Below are positions 54,560 through 62,551 of a DNA stretch of 64,000 nucleotides, one piece after another. Source of the DNA: a bacterium (GTDB lineage Bacteria; Bacteroidota; Ignavibacteria; SZUA-365); the NCBI GenBank assembly GCA_020444325.1, contig JAHLLD010000005.1:62001-126000 (forward strand). The letters are read 5' to 3'. How positions within the stretch are numbered: position 1 is the stretch's first letter; each line of letters starts with the position of its first letter. The notes below the pieces were generated by a model. That model was not told the DNA's origin. It saw only the letters and a program-made list of their open reading frames with translations, and ran no database searches. Both the position numbers and the translations under genes were made by a program.

Positions 54560-55569
54560 AGGTGCTTCTTCTGTAATTCTTCCCTGCGCTGCATGCGCGT
54601 GATGATCTGCGACGAAAGCGCTTCGATATACTCGTCGGCGTCGTTGAGTGCGGGCATGATTTCGAAATGCTCGATGCCCGCCTGCATGGCGTCCTCTCGC
54701 AGATCGATGCCCAGCTCATGCAGCGTTTCAATGTGATCGGTGACAAAGGCAATGGGTACGACCAGCAGATCGCGCACGCCCGCAGCGGCGAGTTCTTTTG
54801 TTTTTTCCACGGTGTCAGGCGTCAGCCACTTGGCGGGACCCACTTTACTCTGGAAGCTCAGGTGATAGGGAAGTCCGTCATCGCGCCGCTGCATGACTTC
54901 TTCCATCGTTTCACGGATCTGGTGACTGTAGGGATCGCCTTCCTCGACCAGGCTTACGGGCGTGCCATGCGCGCTGAACAGCAGGGTGACGCCCGACCGC
55001 CTGTCGGCGGGAAAACGGGCGATACCTTCGTCGATGCGACGGTTCAGCGCCCGGATGAAGGCGTCATGCGTGGGATAGGCTTTCACGCTCTGCACTTTGA
55101 ACGCGCGATTGCCCTGTGCCCGGTGCAGATCGCGCCAGGTCTTGAAGCAGGATCCCGTGGTGGTTTTCGAATAATGAGGATACAGCGGCATGAGGAAAAC
55201 GCGGTCGTAGCCATCCTGCTGCAGCGACTGCATGGCTTCCTCAATGAAGGGATGCCAGTAGCTGAAGCCGACTTTCACGCGCACGCGGGTGCGATCGCCG
55301 TAGTGGGATTTCAGACGCTCTTCCAGCGCCAGCGCCTGCTGCTGCGAGAGTTCGGCAATCGGCGACTTCCCGCCGATCATCTCATAATTCTTTTTCACCA
55401 CTTCCGCCCGGCGTTTTGCAATGAAGCGCGCCAGCGGCTTGCGTGCGAATTCCATTGGACCGAAGGAAATGATCTCCCGGTCCAGGAAGAGGTTCTCCAG
55501 AAACGGCCGCACGCTCTCCAGCGACGTCGGTCCGCCCATGTTCAGTAGTATGACACCGAGGTTGTCCAT
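54556..55569 (-). CDS. hemH: Ferrochelatase
   Basis: 337 residues. It begins LGVILLNMGGPTSLESVRPFLENLF, with the metal-site His201 in LLFSAHGTPVS and Glu281 in FVTDHIETLHELG. It inserts ferrous iron into protoporphyrin IX to make protohaem, the last step of this pathway. It overlaps hemG by four bases. Repeat copy B lies between it and hemN upstream, and its own ribosome-binding site is weak. Confidence 0.96.
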   Translation of the reverse strand: MDNLGVILLNMGGPTSLESVRPFLENLFLDREIISFGPMEFARKPLARFIAKRRAEVVKKNYEMIGGKSPIAELSQQQALALEERLKSHYGDRTRVRVKVGFSYWHPFIEEAMQSLQQDGYDRVFLMPLYPHYSKTTTGSCFKTWRDLHRAQGNRAFKVQSVKAYPTHDAFIRALNRRIDEGIARFPADRRSGVTLLFSAHGTPVSLVEEGDPYSHQIRETMEEVMQRRDDGLPYHLSFQSKVGPAKWLTPDTVEKTKELAAAGVRDLLVVPIAFVTDHIETLHELGIDLREDAMQAGIEHFEIMPALNDADEYIEALSSQIITRMQRREELQKKHL

Positions 55570-55590
55570 AGGGTCGTTTATCTAAGGTAC

Positions 55591-55705
55591 ATCGTCCCCA
55601 CGCTCTGCGTGGGGACGCAAACATGAACGCTCTGCGTTCATCTGAACTGTGAATCGCCGCAGAGCGGCGGGGATGCTACGTCCCCACGCAGAGCGTGGGG
55701 ACGAT
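55591..55705. repeat. Four-hairpin repeat element, copy B (inverted relative to A)
   Basis: A 115-base element between hemN and hemH. Palindromes at 55593-55617, 55625-55639 (GAACGCTCTGCGTTC), 55655-55669 (CGCCGCAGAGCGGCG) and 55679-55703. The order of the inner two is reversed against copy A, so B is the reverse complement of A; only the spacers differ. Confidence 0.95.
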
Positions 55706-55727
55706 GAACACCAAAGACTGCGCCAAC

Positions 55728-57125
55728 CTACACGGTTTTAGAAAACAGCTGCTTCTCCAGCTGCTCGGGCAGGTAGGCGTCGAACGCCATGGCCACGTTG
55801 CGGATGACCAGCACGCCCATTTCGCTGGTGGTGATGCGGTCGTCAGTGATCTGCACGATGCCGTCGTCTACCAGCTCGGTGAGACGCGGATAGGCGTCTG
55901 CGAAATATTCGTCGAAGACGATGTTGTATTTCTTCTCTATTGCGCGCTTGTCGAGTTCGAAGTCGCACATGAGCGTCATGATCACATCGCGGCGCAGCAA
56001 GTCGTCGTCCGACAGACGGTAGCCGACATGGGTGGCGGGACGACCTTCATCCATCGCCTCGTAATACTCGGGCAGCGTCTTCAGGTTCTGCGCGTACATG
56101 CGGTCGAACTGCCCGATACTCGTGATACCGAAGCCGTAGAGATCCGCTCCGGCATGTGTCGTGTATCCCTGGAAATTCCGGTACAGCGAACGGTTAGCCT
56201 GCGCCACGGCAAGTTCATTGTCGGGCTTGGCGAAATGGTCCATTCCCACGTAGCGGTAACCCGCGGCGTTGAGCATCTCGATGGTGCGCACCGTGATGCG
56301 CAGCTTCTCTTCGGGCGTCGGCAGGTCTTCGGCCTTGATGAGGGACATATGCTTTTTCATCCACGGCACATGCGCGTAGTTGAACACGGCGATGCGGTCG
56401 GGATCGATGTCGATGATGCGCTCCAGCGTTTCCTCGAAGGTCTCCACGGTCTGGAACGGCAGTCCGTAAATCAGGTCGAGGTTGATGCTCTCGAAGCCCA
56501 GCTCGCGCGCCCAGTCAAGCACCTCGCGTGTCATATCCTCAGGCTGGATGCGGTTGACGGCTTCCTGCACGCGGGGATTGAAATCCTGCACGCCCATGGA
56601 CACCCGGTTGAAGCCGCCTTCCTTCAAGGCCACGAGATGATCGCGTGTCATTTCCCGCGGATCGATTTCCACCCCGGCTTCAATGTTTTCGGCGAAGGGA
56701 AAGAGCTTCTGCGTGTGGAAGGCCAGGTCGCGGATTTCGTCGGGATTCAGGTACGTGGGGGTGCCGCCGCCCCAGGCGATCTGCACGACCTCGCGGTCGG
56801 AGCGGATCATGGGACGCAGCATATCCATTTCCTTCTTCACGTACTGCACGTAGTTATTGATTTTTTTGCGGTCGCGCGTGACCATCATGTTGCAGCCGCA
56901 GAAATAGCAGAGGGTGTCGCAGAAGGGAATGTGGAAATACAGCGAAAGCGGCGGAGGATTTTCCGCGGCGTTCGTGCGTTCGACTTCCGCGAGGTAATCG
57001 TCGGAGGTGAAGTCCGTGGAAAACACCGGCGCGGTGGGATAACTGGTGTAGCGGGGACCCGGACGCGAATACTTCTTCAGCAGTCCGGTATCGAGATTCT
57101 GAAACTGATGTACGGCCGTACTCAT
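55728..57125 (-). CDS. hemN: Oxygen-independent coproporphyrinogen III oxidase
   Basis: 465 residues, full HemN length. Radical-SAM cluster ligands Cys69, Cys73, Cys76 in CDTLCYFCGC, plus Cys78, as in authentic HemN. The RPGPRYTSYPTAP start is also HemN-specific and separates it from HemW. It decarboxylates coproporphyrinogen III to protoporphyrinogen IX without oxygen. It follows hemE by 16 bases behind AAAGGACC. Confidence 0.97.
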   Translation of the reverse strand: MSTAVHQFQNLDTGLLKKYSRPGPRYTSYPTAPVFSTDFTSDDYLAEVERTNAAENPPPLSLYFHIPFCDTLCYFCGCNMMVTRDRKKINNYVQYVKKEMDMLRPMIRSDREVVQIAWGGGTPTYLNPDEIRDLAFHTQKLFPFAENIEAGVEIDPREMTRDHLVALKEGGFNRVSMGVQDFNPRVQEAVNRIQPEDMTREVLDWARELGFESINLDLIYGLPFQTVETFEETLERIIDIDPDRIAVFNYAHVPWMKKHMSLIKAEDLPTPEEKLRITVRTIEMLNAAGYRYVGMDHFAKPDNELAVAQANRSLYRNFQGYTTHAGADLYGFGITSIGQFDRMYAQNLKTLPEYYEAMDEGRPATHVGYRLSDDDLLRRDVIMTLMCDFELDKRAIEKKYNIVFDEYFADAYPRLTELVDDGIVQITDDRITTSEMGVLVIRNVAMAFDAYLPEQLEKQLFSKTV

Positions 57126-57141
57126 GAGGTCCTTCTTTCTT

Positions 57142-58200
57142 TTATTCCTGTTCTTCCGCGCGGAGTTCGGTGGAAATTTCTTTCACTGCTTCGATCATGG
57201 CTATCGCGTGTGCGGGCGGCACGGTCGGCAGAATGCCGTGGCCGAGATTGAAAATGTGTCCGGGATGATTCCCGAAATATTCGAGAATGCGGCGCACTTC
57301 GGCGCGAATGCTGTCGGGGGAGGAATACAGCGCCACGGGATCCATGTTGCCCTGCAGCGCCACATGCGCACCGATCAGCGAGCGCACCTCGCCGATGTCC
57401 ACGGTCCAATCGAGTCCCACCACATCCGCGCCGCTGCTGGCCATTTCCGCGAAACAGGCATTGGCGCCCTTGGCGAAAAGGATGACCGGCACGTCGCTGT
57501 TCGCTTTCACATGCTCGATGATCTGCATCATGTAGGGAAGGGAGAATTCGAGGAAGGCGTCCTTGCTCAGTATCCCCGCCCAGGAGTCGAAAATCTGCAC
57601 GATGTCCGCTCCTGCTTTTGTCTGCAGCACGAGGTATTCGCTGACAGCCTTCGTCAGTTTCTCGAGCAGCGCATGCAGGGCGGTGGGATTGTCGTACAGC
57701 ATGCCCTTCACGGTTTCGAAGTTTTTCGAACCACCGCCCTCGACGGCGTACGAAGCCAGCGTCCACGGTGCACCGGCAAAACCGATGAGCGGAACGCGGT
57801 CGTCGAGCTGCTTCTTGGTCAGCGCAAGCGCGTCGTACACATACTGCAGACGCTCGGGCGCCGCAGCGGCGTCGAGCTTTGCGATGTCGGCTTCCGAACG
57901 CAGGGGAGAGGGGAAACGCGGACCGCCTTTTCCTTCCTCCACCAGCAGTTCCATACCCATCGCTTCGGGAATGACGAGGATGTCGGAAAAAATGATCGCG
58001 GCGTCCACTCCCACGAGATCCACCGGCTGAATGGTGACTTCCGCCGCCAGCTCCGGCGTACGGCACAGCGTGAGGAAATCGGCCTTCGCGCGCACCGCGC
58101 GGTACTCGGGCAGATAGCGTCCCGCCTGCCGCATCATCCACACCGGTGTGCGTTCCGTTTTCTCCCGTCTCGCCGCCCTCAACAACAGATCATTCTTCAT
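57142..58200 (-). CDS. hemE: Uroporphyrinogen decarboxylase
   Basis: 352 residues. Near the N-terminus RTPVWMMRQAGRYLPEYR is the family signature with the substrate-binding Arg. GFAGAPWTLASYAVEGG near 140 is the second signature. It converts uroporphyrinogen III to coproporphyrinogen III. The start follows GGAATCTT. Upstream, a 166-base palindromic repeat region separates it from hemD. Confidence 0.97.
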   Translation of the reverse strand: MKNDLLLRAARREKTERTPVWMMRQAGRYLPEYRAVRAKADFLTLCRTPELAAEVTIQPVDLVGVDAAIIFSDILVIPEAMGMELLVEEGKGGPRFPSPLRSEADIAKLDAAAAPERLQYVYDALALTKKQLDDRVPLIGFAGAPWTLASYAVEGGGSKNFETVKGMLYDNPTALHALLEKLTKAVSEYLVLQTKAGADIVQIFDSWAGILSKDAFLEFSLPYMMQIIEHVKANSDVPVILFAKGANACFAEMASSGADVVGLDWTVDIGEVRSLIGAHVALQGNMDPVALYSSPDSIRAEVRRILEYFGNHPGHIFNLGHGILPTVPPAHAIAMIEAVKEISTELRAEEQE

Positions 58201-58202
58201 AA

Positions 58203-58375
58203 GATTCCATATTCCATATTACAGATATCAAATTGCAGATGTCAGATTACAGATTACAAACTCAGTAGGAGCAGGGATTGCTTCCTTCTGTGTGTTCAGG
58301 GGTGTTTACTCTTCCGCGGAAGCAATCCCTGAAAATTGCAATCTGTCATTTGCAATCTGCAATCTGTCATTCGTC
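58203..58375. repeat. Palindromic repeat region between hemD and hemE with degenerate ATCTG units
   Basis: A central hairpin (CAGGGATTGCTTCC 58272-58285, GGAAGCAATCCCTG 58318-58331, 32-nt loop) is flanked by runs of about 10-nt degenerate units. They read as CAGATTACAGATTAC-type on the left and GCAATCTGTCATTTGCAATC-type on the right, i.e. the flanks are roughly inverted too. The right flank reaches into the last codons of hemD. Confidence 0.75.
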
Positions 58376-59122
58376 CTGCATCGCCTCGGCGATGCTCTCC
58401 GCCAGGGATTCCGCGGTTTGTTGCGGGGCGATGATGTCGACCCGGAGTCCGCGGGATTCGGCTTCGGCCGCTGTGGTGTCGCCGATGACGGCGATGCGCG
58501 TTTCGAGCTGCGTCCACTGCGGGAGCGCCTCGCGAAACTGCCGCACGGCCGAGGGCGAAAAAAATGCGGCGCAGTCGAAAGCGTGCAGCGCGGCAGCCTG
58601 CTGCAGCTTCTCAATATCGGCGTCCAGTGCAGGCAGCGTACGATAGGCGGTGACCTGGTCGACGTCGGCTCCGCGCTCGCGAAGGACCTGCACGAGTTCA
58701 TCGCGAGCGATATCCGATGTCGGCTGTAGGTAGCGCTTGCCGCGTACGTCGGACATTTCCTCGGCCAGCGTTGCGCCGTAGTAGGAGGAGGGGATGTCCT
58801 GCGTGTGCAATCCTGCCTCTTTCACTGCTGCGGCGGTTTTGGCTCCCACCACATGCAGCGGTGGAAGCATATGCTCTTCAATCCCGCAGTCCGGCAATCG
58901 GCGCGCGAACCAGCGCACAGCCTGCACGCTGGTGAGAATAATGCCGTCGTACTCGGCGAGCCTCGCGAGCGCGTCATCCAGCGGCGACCACGACTCCGGT
59001 GCCGCGATGCGGATCAGCGGGATGCGCATCGCCGTGATGCCGGCGTCCCGCAGTATGCGCTCGAATGCGGGCGTCGCTTCGGGACGGGTGTAAAGGACGC
59101 TGTGCATGCCGTCCTTCGCCAT
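58367..59122 (-). CDS. hemD: Uroporphyrinogen-III synthase
   Basis: 251 residues from the ATG at 59122, four bases after the hemC stop; a longer frame upstream overlaps hemC and is rejected. A second ATG lies five codons in. HemD is poorly conserved, but SVLYTRPEATPAFERIL, DGIILTSVQAVRWFARRL, VVGAKTAAAVKEAGL and CAAFFSPSAVRQF...RIAVIGDTTAAEAESRGL show the two-domain pattern in order. It closes hydroxymethylbilane with ring D inversion. Its position after hemC supports the call. Confidence 0.9.
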   Translation of the reverse strand: MAKDGMHSVLYTRPEATPAFERILRDAGITAMRIPLIRIAAPESWSPLDDALARLAEYDGIILTSVQAVRWFARRLPDCGIEEHMLPPLHVVGAKTAAAVKEAGLHTQDIPSSYYGATLAEEMSDVRGKRYLQPTSDIARDELVQVLRERGADVDQVTAYRTLPALDADIEKLQQAAALHAFDCAAFFSPSAVRQFREALPQWTQLETRIAVIGDTTAAEAESRGLRVDIIAPQQTAESLAESIAEAMQDE

Positions 59123-59126
59123 CGCG

Positions 59127-60062
59127 CTAGCCCTGCTCCTTGCGGATGGCGTCGAGTATCTCGCGCGCGCCATTGGCGAGCAGCTTGCGTCCCACGCGCC
59201 TGCCCAGTGCAGCGGCGGTGGCGGGATTCTGCGTTGTGCCGCGCGTATCGAGGCGCACGGTGCCGTCGACAGAAGCCACCATGGCATCGAGCGTCAGTTT
59301 GCCGTCAATCATGCGCGCCCAGGCGCCGATCGGAATCTGGCAGCCGCCTTCGAGTTCGTGCAGCAGCGCGCGTTCCGCAGCGGCAGCGGCGGCGGTGAGG
59401 TCATGATTGAGCGCGCGCACATAGCGCGCCGTCATCTCGTCGTCGTCGCGGATCTCGATGCCGAGCGCACCCTGTCCCACGGCGGGAAGCATGAGGTCGG
59501 TTGGAATGATCTGCGCGATGCGATTGGCCCAGCCCATGCGTTCGACGCCGGCATAGGCGAGCATCATGCCGTCCCATTTCGATTCCCGGAATTTCTTCAT
59601 TCGCGTATTCAGGTTGCCGCGGATGTCGACGATTTCGAGATCGGGACGCAGGTGCTTGAGCTGCGCGGTGCGACGCAGACTGCCCGTGGCGATCACCGCG
59701 CCTTCGGGGAGGTCCTCAAGCGATTTCCATTTCTTCGAAATCAGCACGTCGTTGACCTTCTCGCGCGTAGTGATGGCCGCGATACGGAGTCCTTCAGGTG
59801 TCTCCGTCGGCAGATCCTTGAGACTGTGCACCGCGATATGCGCGCGTCCATCGAGCAGCGCATTTTCGATTTCCTTGGTGAACAGTCCTTTATCCCCGAT
59901 TTTCGACAGGGCCTGGTCGAGGATTTTATCCCCTTTCGTCTTGAGCTTGAGCAGCTTCACTTCGAGGCTGCGGAAGCGTTTCTGCAGGCGGTCGCGAACG
60001 TATTCGGCCTGCCAGAGGGCGAGTGCGCTGTCGCGCGTGGCGATGACGAGCTGTGTTTTCAT
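59127..60062 (-). CDS. hemC: Porphobilinogen deaminase (hydroxymethylbilane synthase)
   Basis: 311 residues. VIATRDSALALWQAEYV starts the protein; HSLKDLPTE near 79 holds the catalytic Asp, and Cys241 in ELEGGCQIPIGAW binds the dipyrromethane cofactor. It polymerises four porphobilinogens into hydroxymethylbilane. The start overlaps hemA as ATGA, and hemD follows four bases after the stop. Confidence 0.97.
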   Translation of the reverse strand: MKTQLVIATRDSALALWQAEYVRDRLQKRFRSLEVKLLKLKTKGDKILDQALSKIGDKGLFTKEIENALLDGRAHIAVHSLKDLPTETPEGLRIAAITTREKVNDVLISKKWKSLEDLPEGAVIATGSLRRTAQLKHLRPDLEIVDIRGNLNTRMKKFRESKWDGMMLAYAGVERMGWANRIAQIIPTDLMLPAVGQGALGIEIRDDDEMTARYVRALNHDLTAAAAAAERALLHELEGGCQIPIGAWARMIDGKLTLDAMVASVDGTVRLDTRGTTQNPATAAALGRRVGRKLLANGAREILDAIRKEQG

Positions 60063-61348
60063 GAATCCTGTGAAGCTTGGTTATCCGAAGCCGCATCCTC
60101 CTCGCTCAGGTCGAACAGGTCGCGCACGAGCTGAATGCGGTTGCTGAGTTCCCCACTGTCCTGCGCCGGCTTGCGTATGCCGACCATGGTGGGATGCAGC
60201 AGTTTATTGATGATGCGCCGTGTGAGCATTTCCACGGCGTCGACGGACTCGGGATCGATCTTGTTGAGGAAACGCTGCATCTCGGCGGCGCGCACCTGTT
60301 CGAATTTCTCGCGCAGCTGCTGAATGGTGGGCGTGGCTTCCAGCGAATTGTACCAGAGGAAGAAGTTGACCACTTCCTCGGTGACGATGGATTCTGCCCG
60401 CGGCAGTTCCTGCCGGCGCTGTTCGAGATTCTGATCGATGATGTTCTGTATGGCGTCAAGGTCCTTGAGAAACACGTTCCCCAGCGTATTGATCTTCGGA
60501 TCAATATCCCGCGGCACCGCGAGATCGAGCATGAGCAGGGGACGATTCTGCCGCTTCTTCATGGCCGACTTCACCATGTCGTAGGTGATCACCGGCTCAG
60601 TGGCCGAGGTGGCGGACACCACGATGTCGAATTCGGAGAGGACCTCACTGAAGCTTTCGAAGCGCAGCGGATGCGCATGCAGTTCTTCGGCCAGCGTGAC
60701 AGCAGTTTCCCAGGTGCGGTTGGTGATGCTCATACGCTCGGCGCCTTTGCTCAGCAGGTGCCGGGCTGCGAGGGCGGAAGTTTCGCCCGAGCCGACGATA
60801 AGCACATTCTTGCGATGGAGGTCGGAGAAAATCTTGGTGGCGAGGTCCACCGCCGCGAAGCTGATGGACACCGCGCCGATACCGATGGCGGTTTCCGCGC
60901 GCACGCGTTTGCCCGCATGCAGCGCGCCCATGAAGGCATGGTTGAAAATGTTGCCTACGCTGCCGCGTTCGGCCGAAAGCTCGTACGCATGTTTGACCTG
61001 CGCGAGAATCTGCATGTCTCCCAGGATCTGCGAATCGATGGCCGACGACACCTTGAACAGATGGGAAATCGCACCGCAGGTGAAGAGGCGGAAGAAATGT
61101 TCATCCTTCAGCTTCTCTTCGGGACGCAGCGCGCGCAACGCATCGATCAGGCGTTGTCCATCAGTCTCATCATCCATCGTCACCGCATACAATTCCGTGC
61201 GGTTGCAGGTGGAGACAATGCTCGCTTCCTGAAACAGCGTGCCCGTGTACCGCGCGAGGAAATCACCGATTTCCTCCTCGGTCAGATGCAGGCATTCCCG
61301 GAGTTCAACGGGAGCGGTGTGGTGATTGACGCCGACAGCGTAAATCAT
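60059..61348 (-). CDS. hemA: Glutamyl-tRNA reductase
   Basis: 429 residues. GVNHHTAPVELRE near 6-18 and catalytic Cys48 in VSTCNRTELYA are diagnostic; the NADPH domain has VLIVGSGETSALAARHL near 190, and a C-terminal dimerisation helix region follows. It reduces glutamyl-tRNA to glutamate-1-semialdehyde, the committed step of the C5 route and the usual control point. It is the first enzymatic gene of the cluster, 56 bases after the ccsA-like gene, and overlaps hemC. Confidence 0.97.
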   Translation of the reverse strand: MIYAVGVNHHTAPVELRECLHLTEEEIGDFLARYTGTLFQEASIVSTCNRTELYAVTMDDETDGQRLIDALRALRPEEKLKDEHFFRLFTCGAISHLFKVSSAIDSQILGDMQILAQVKHAYELSAERGSVGNIFNHAFMGALHAGKRVRAETAIGIGAVSISFAAVDLATKIFSDLHRKNVLIVGSGETSALAARHLLSKGAERMSITNRTWETAVTLAEELHAHPLRFESFSEVLSEFDIVVSATSATEPVITYDMVKSAMKKRQNRPLLMLDLAVPRDIDPKINTLGNVFLKDLDAIQNIIDQNLEQRRQELPRAESIVTEEVVNFFLWYNSLEATPTIQQLREKFEQVRAAEMQRFLNKIDPESVDAVEMLTRRIINKLLHPTMVGIRKPAQDSGELSNRIQLVRDLFDLSEEDAASDNQASQDS

Positions 61349-61404
61349 GCCCGAAGCCCTTTCTCCTCTACTGTCCTGTCATCTCGTGTGCGCACAATTT
61401 CCTT

Positions 61405-62238
61405 TCACATGAAACGGTGGAATTCACTGAGAAACGCATTGACGACCGTCATCGACACAATGGCGAAGGCGAAACCGCCGATGGCGATTTTCACGATGCT
61501 CTTTCCGTCGACTTTCATCACGTAATGCGCGAGCAGCATGGCGGCATACAGCAGCCAGGAAATGCCCGTCGCGATGAGTTTGGGGTCGTGATACGAGAAA
61601 TTATCATATACGAGCGGAAGCGAGATCACGCCGATGCCCATGGAGACAGTGAGGAAAAGGAATCCAACGAGGGACGAGAGCACCGTCATGTTCTCCAGGG
61701 TTTCGAGCGAGGGGAGGTTCTTGTAAATCGAACCGAAGCCGCCGCTTTTCAGCTCGCGATACATCAGCAGATACATCACGCCGTGCATGGCGCCGAGGGC
61801 GAAGCCCGCATAGCCAAAAATGGCGAAACTGACGTGGAATCCAACACCCATGTTGGAAAGCACGGGATTCGGATCGCCCGAGCTCGGCAGCTTCATGACG
61901 ACGGAGGACACCAGCTCCAGCACCGCAGCCATGGTGAGTATGAACACTCCCGTCCCACGCTCGCCCGTGCGCAGCTCCAGTACCGTATAGGTCAGCGCCA
62001 GCGTAAAGGCGATCAGCGACATGATTTCGAACGGTGTCGTCACCATGCAGCGTCCATATTCCGCCGTATGCATGCCGATATAGAGGAAATGCGTGGTCAC
62101 GGTGCCCAGCAGCAGCCGCGTCTTCCATTTCCCGGAAATCGCATCGCAGCGCTGGAAATCCATCGCATACATGAAGCTCGTCAGCACATATCCAACGGGC
62201 AGCAGCACTTCGGCTATACTATTTAAAAGATGTATCAC
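61405..62238 (-). CDS. CcsA/HemX-like cytochrome c assembly membrane protein
   Basis: 277 residues from a GTG at 62238, preceded by GGAAG; the frame is open into repeat copy C, so no earlier start is credible. About eight membrane segments. The family's WWD-like haem loop is not obvious, but the layout (THFLYIGMHTAEYGRCMVTTPFEIMSLIAF, HVSFAIFGYAGFALGAMHGVMYL) fits the CcmC/CcsA/HemX superfamily with conserved His residues. HemX, found before hemA in many bacteria, modulates HemA level; CcsA ligates haem to apocytochromes. I cannot decide between these roles. Confidence 0.82.
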   Translation of the reverse strand: MIHLLNSIAEVLLPVGYVLTSFMYAMDFQRCDAISGKWKTRLLLGTVTTHFLYIGMHTAEYGRCMVTTPFEIMSLIAFTLALTYTVLELRTGERGTGVFILTMAAVLELVSSVVMKLPSSGDPNPVLSNMGVGFHVSFAIFGYAGFALGAMHGVMYLLMYRELKSGGFGSIYKNLPSLETLENMTVLSSLVGFLFLTVSMGIGVISLPLVYDNFSYHDPKLIATGISWLLYAAMLLAHYVMKVDGKSIVKIAIGGFAFAIVSMTVVNAFLSEFHRFM

Positions 62239-62322
62239 GTACGCTTCCGTAATTCGGATACTGTAAATCAGAATAAAGTACGGAAAAATAGCAAAATAAT
62301 GCAGTGCAATCCTCCGCACCTC

Positions 62323-62497
62323 ATCGTCCCCACGCCCCTTCGTCCCCACGCTCTGCGTGGGGACGGGCATTCCCGCCGCTCTGCGGCGATTGCCGGAATA
62401 TATGAACGCAGAGCGTTCAGGGTTTGCGTCCCCACGCTGGAGCGTGGGGACGATGCATGGAGCGTGGGGACGATGCATGGAGCGTGGGGACGATGCA
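62323..62497. repeat. Four-hairpin repeat element, copy C, with local duplications
   Basis: The core 62341-62452 has the same four palindromes and order as copy A (62341-62365, 62374-62388, 62404-62418, 62427-62452). The last loop has changed from GCAGAGC to GCTGGAGC. A half-arm (CGTCCCCACGCCCCTT) is added on the left, and a 20-nt unit (TGGAGCGTGGGGACGATGCA) is present three times at 62438-62497 on the right. Confidence 0.92.
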
Positions 62498-62551
62498 CAA
62501 TCTGTGATCTGCATTCTGTCATCTGCGATCTGTAATCTGTAATTTGCGATC
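62498..62551. repeat. Run of degenerate ATCTG units abutting the AraC gene start
   Basis: About five imperfect 10-nt units (CAATCTGTGATCTGCATTCT, then GTCATCTGCGATCTGTAATC and so on) resemble the flanks of the hemD/hemE repeat region. The run extends to the last base before the AraC-type start codon, leaving no ribosome-binding site. Confidence 0.7.

Noticed and set aside
53044-55705. Reading the repeat copies as a CRISPR array
   Set aside because: Copies are single, kilobases apart, in both orientations, with internal palindromes and no regular spacers or cas genes.
55695-57251. 518-codon plus-strand frame, and similar frames antisense to hemA, hemE and the metH-like gene
   Set aside because: All mirror genes with diagnostic motifs; none has a ribosome-binding site or family resemblance.
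58367-59287. Longer hemD beginning at 59287
   Set aside because: The extra 55 codons lie inside hemC and have no HemD-like sequence; the ATG at 59122 directly after the hemC stop is the better start.
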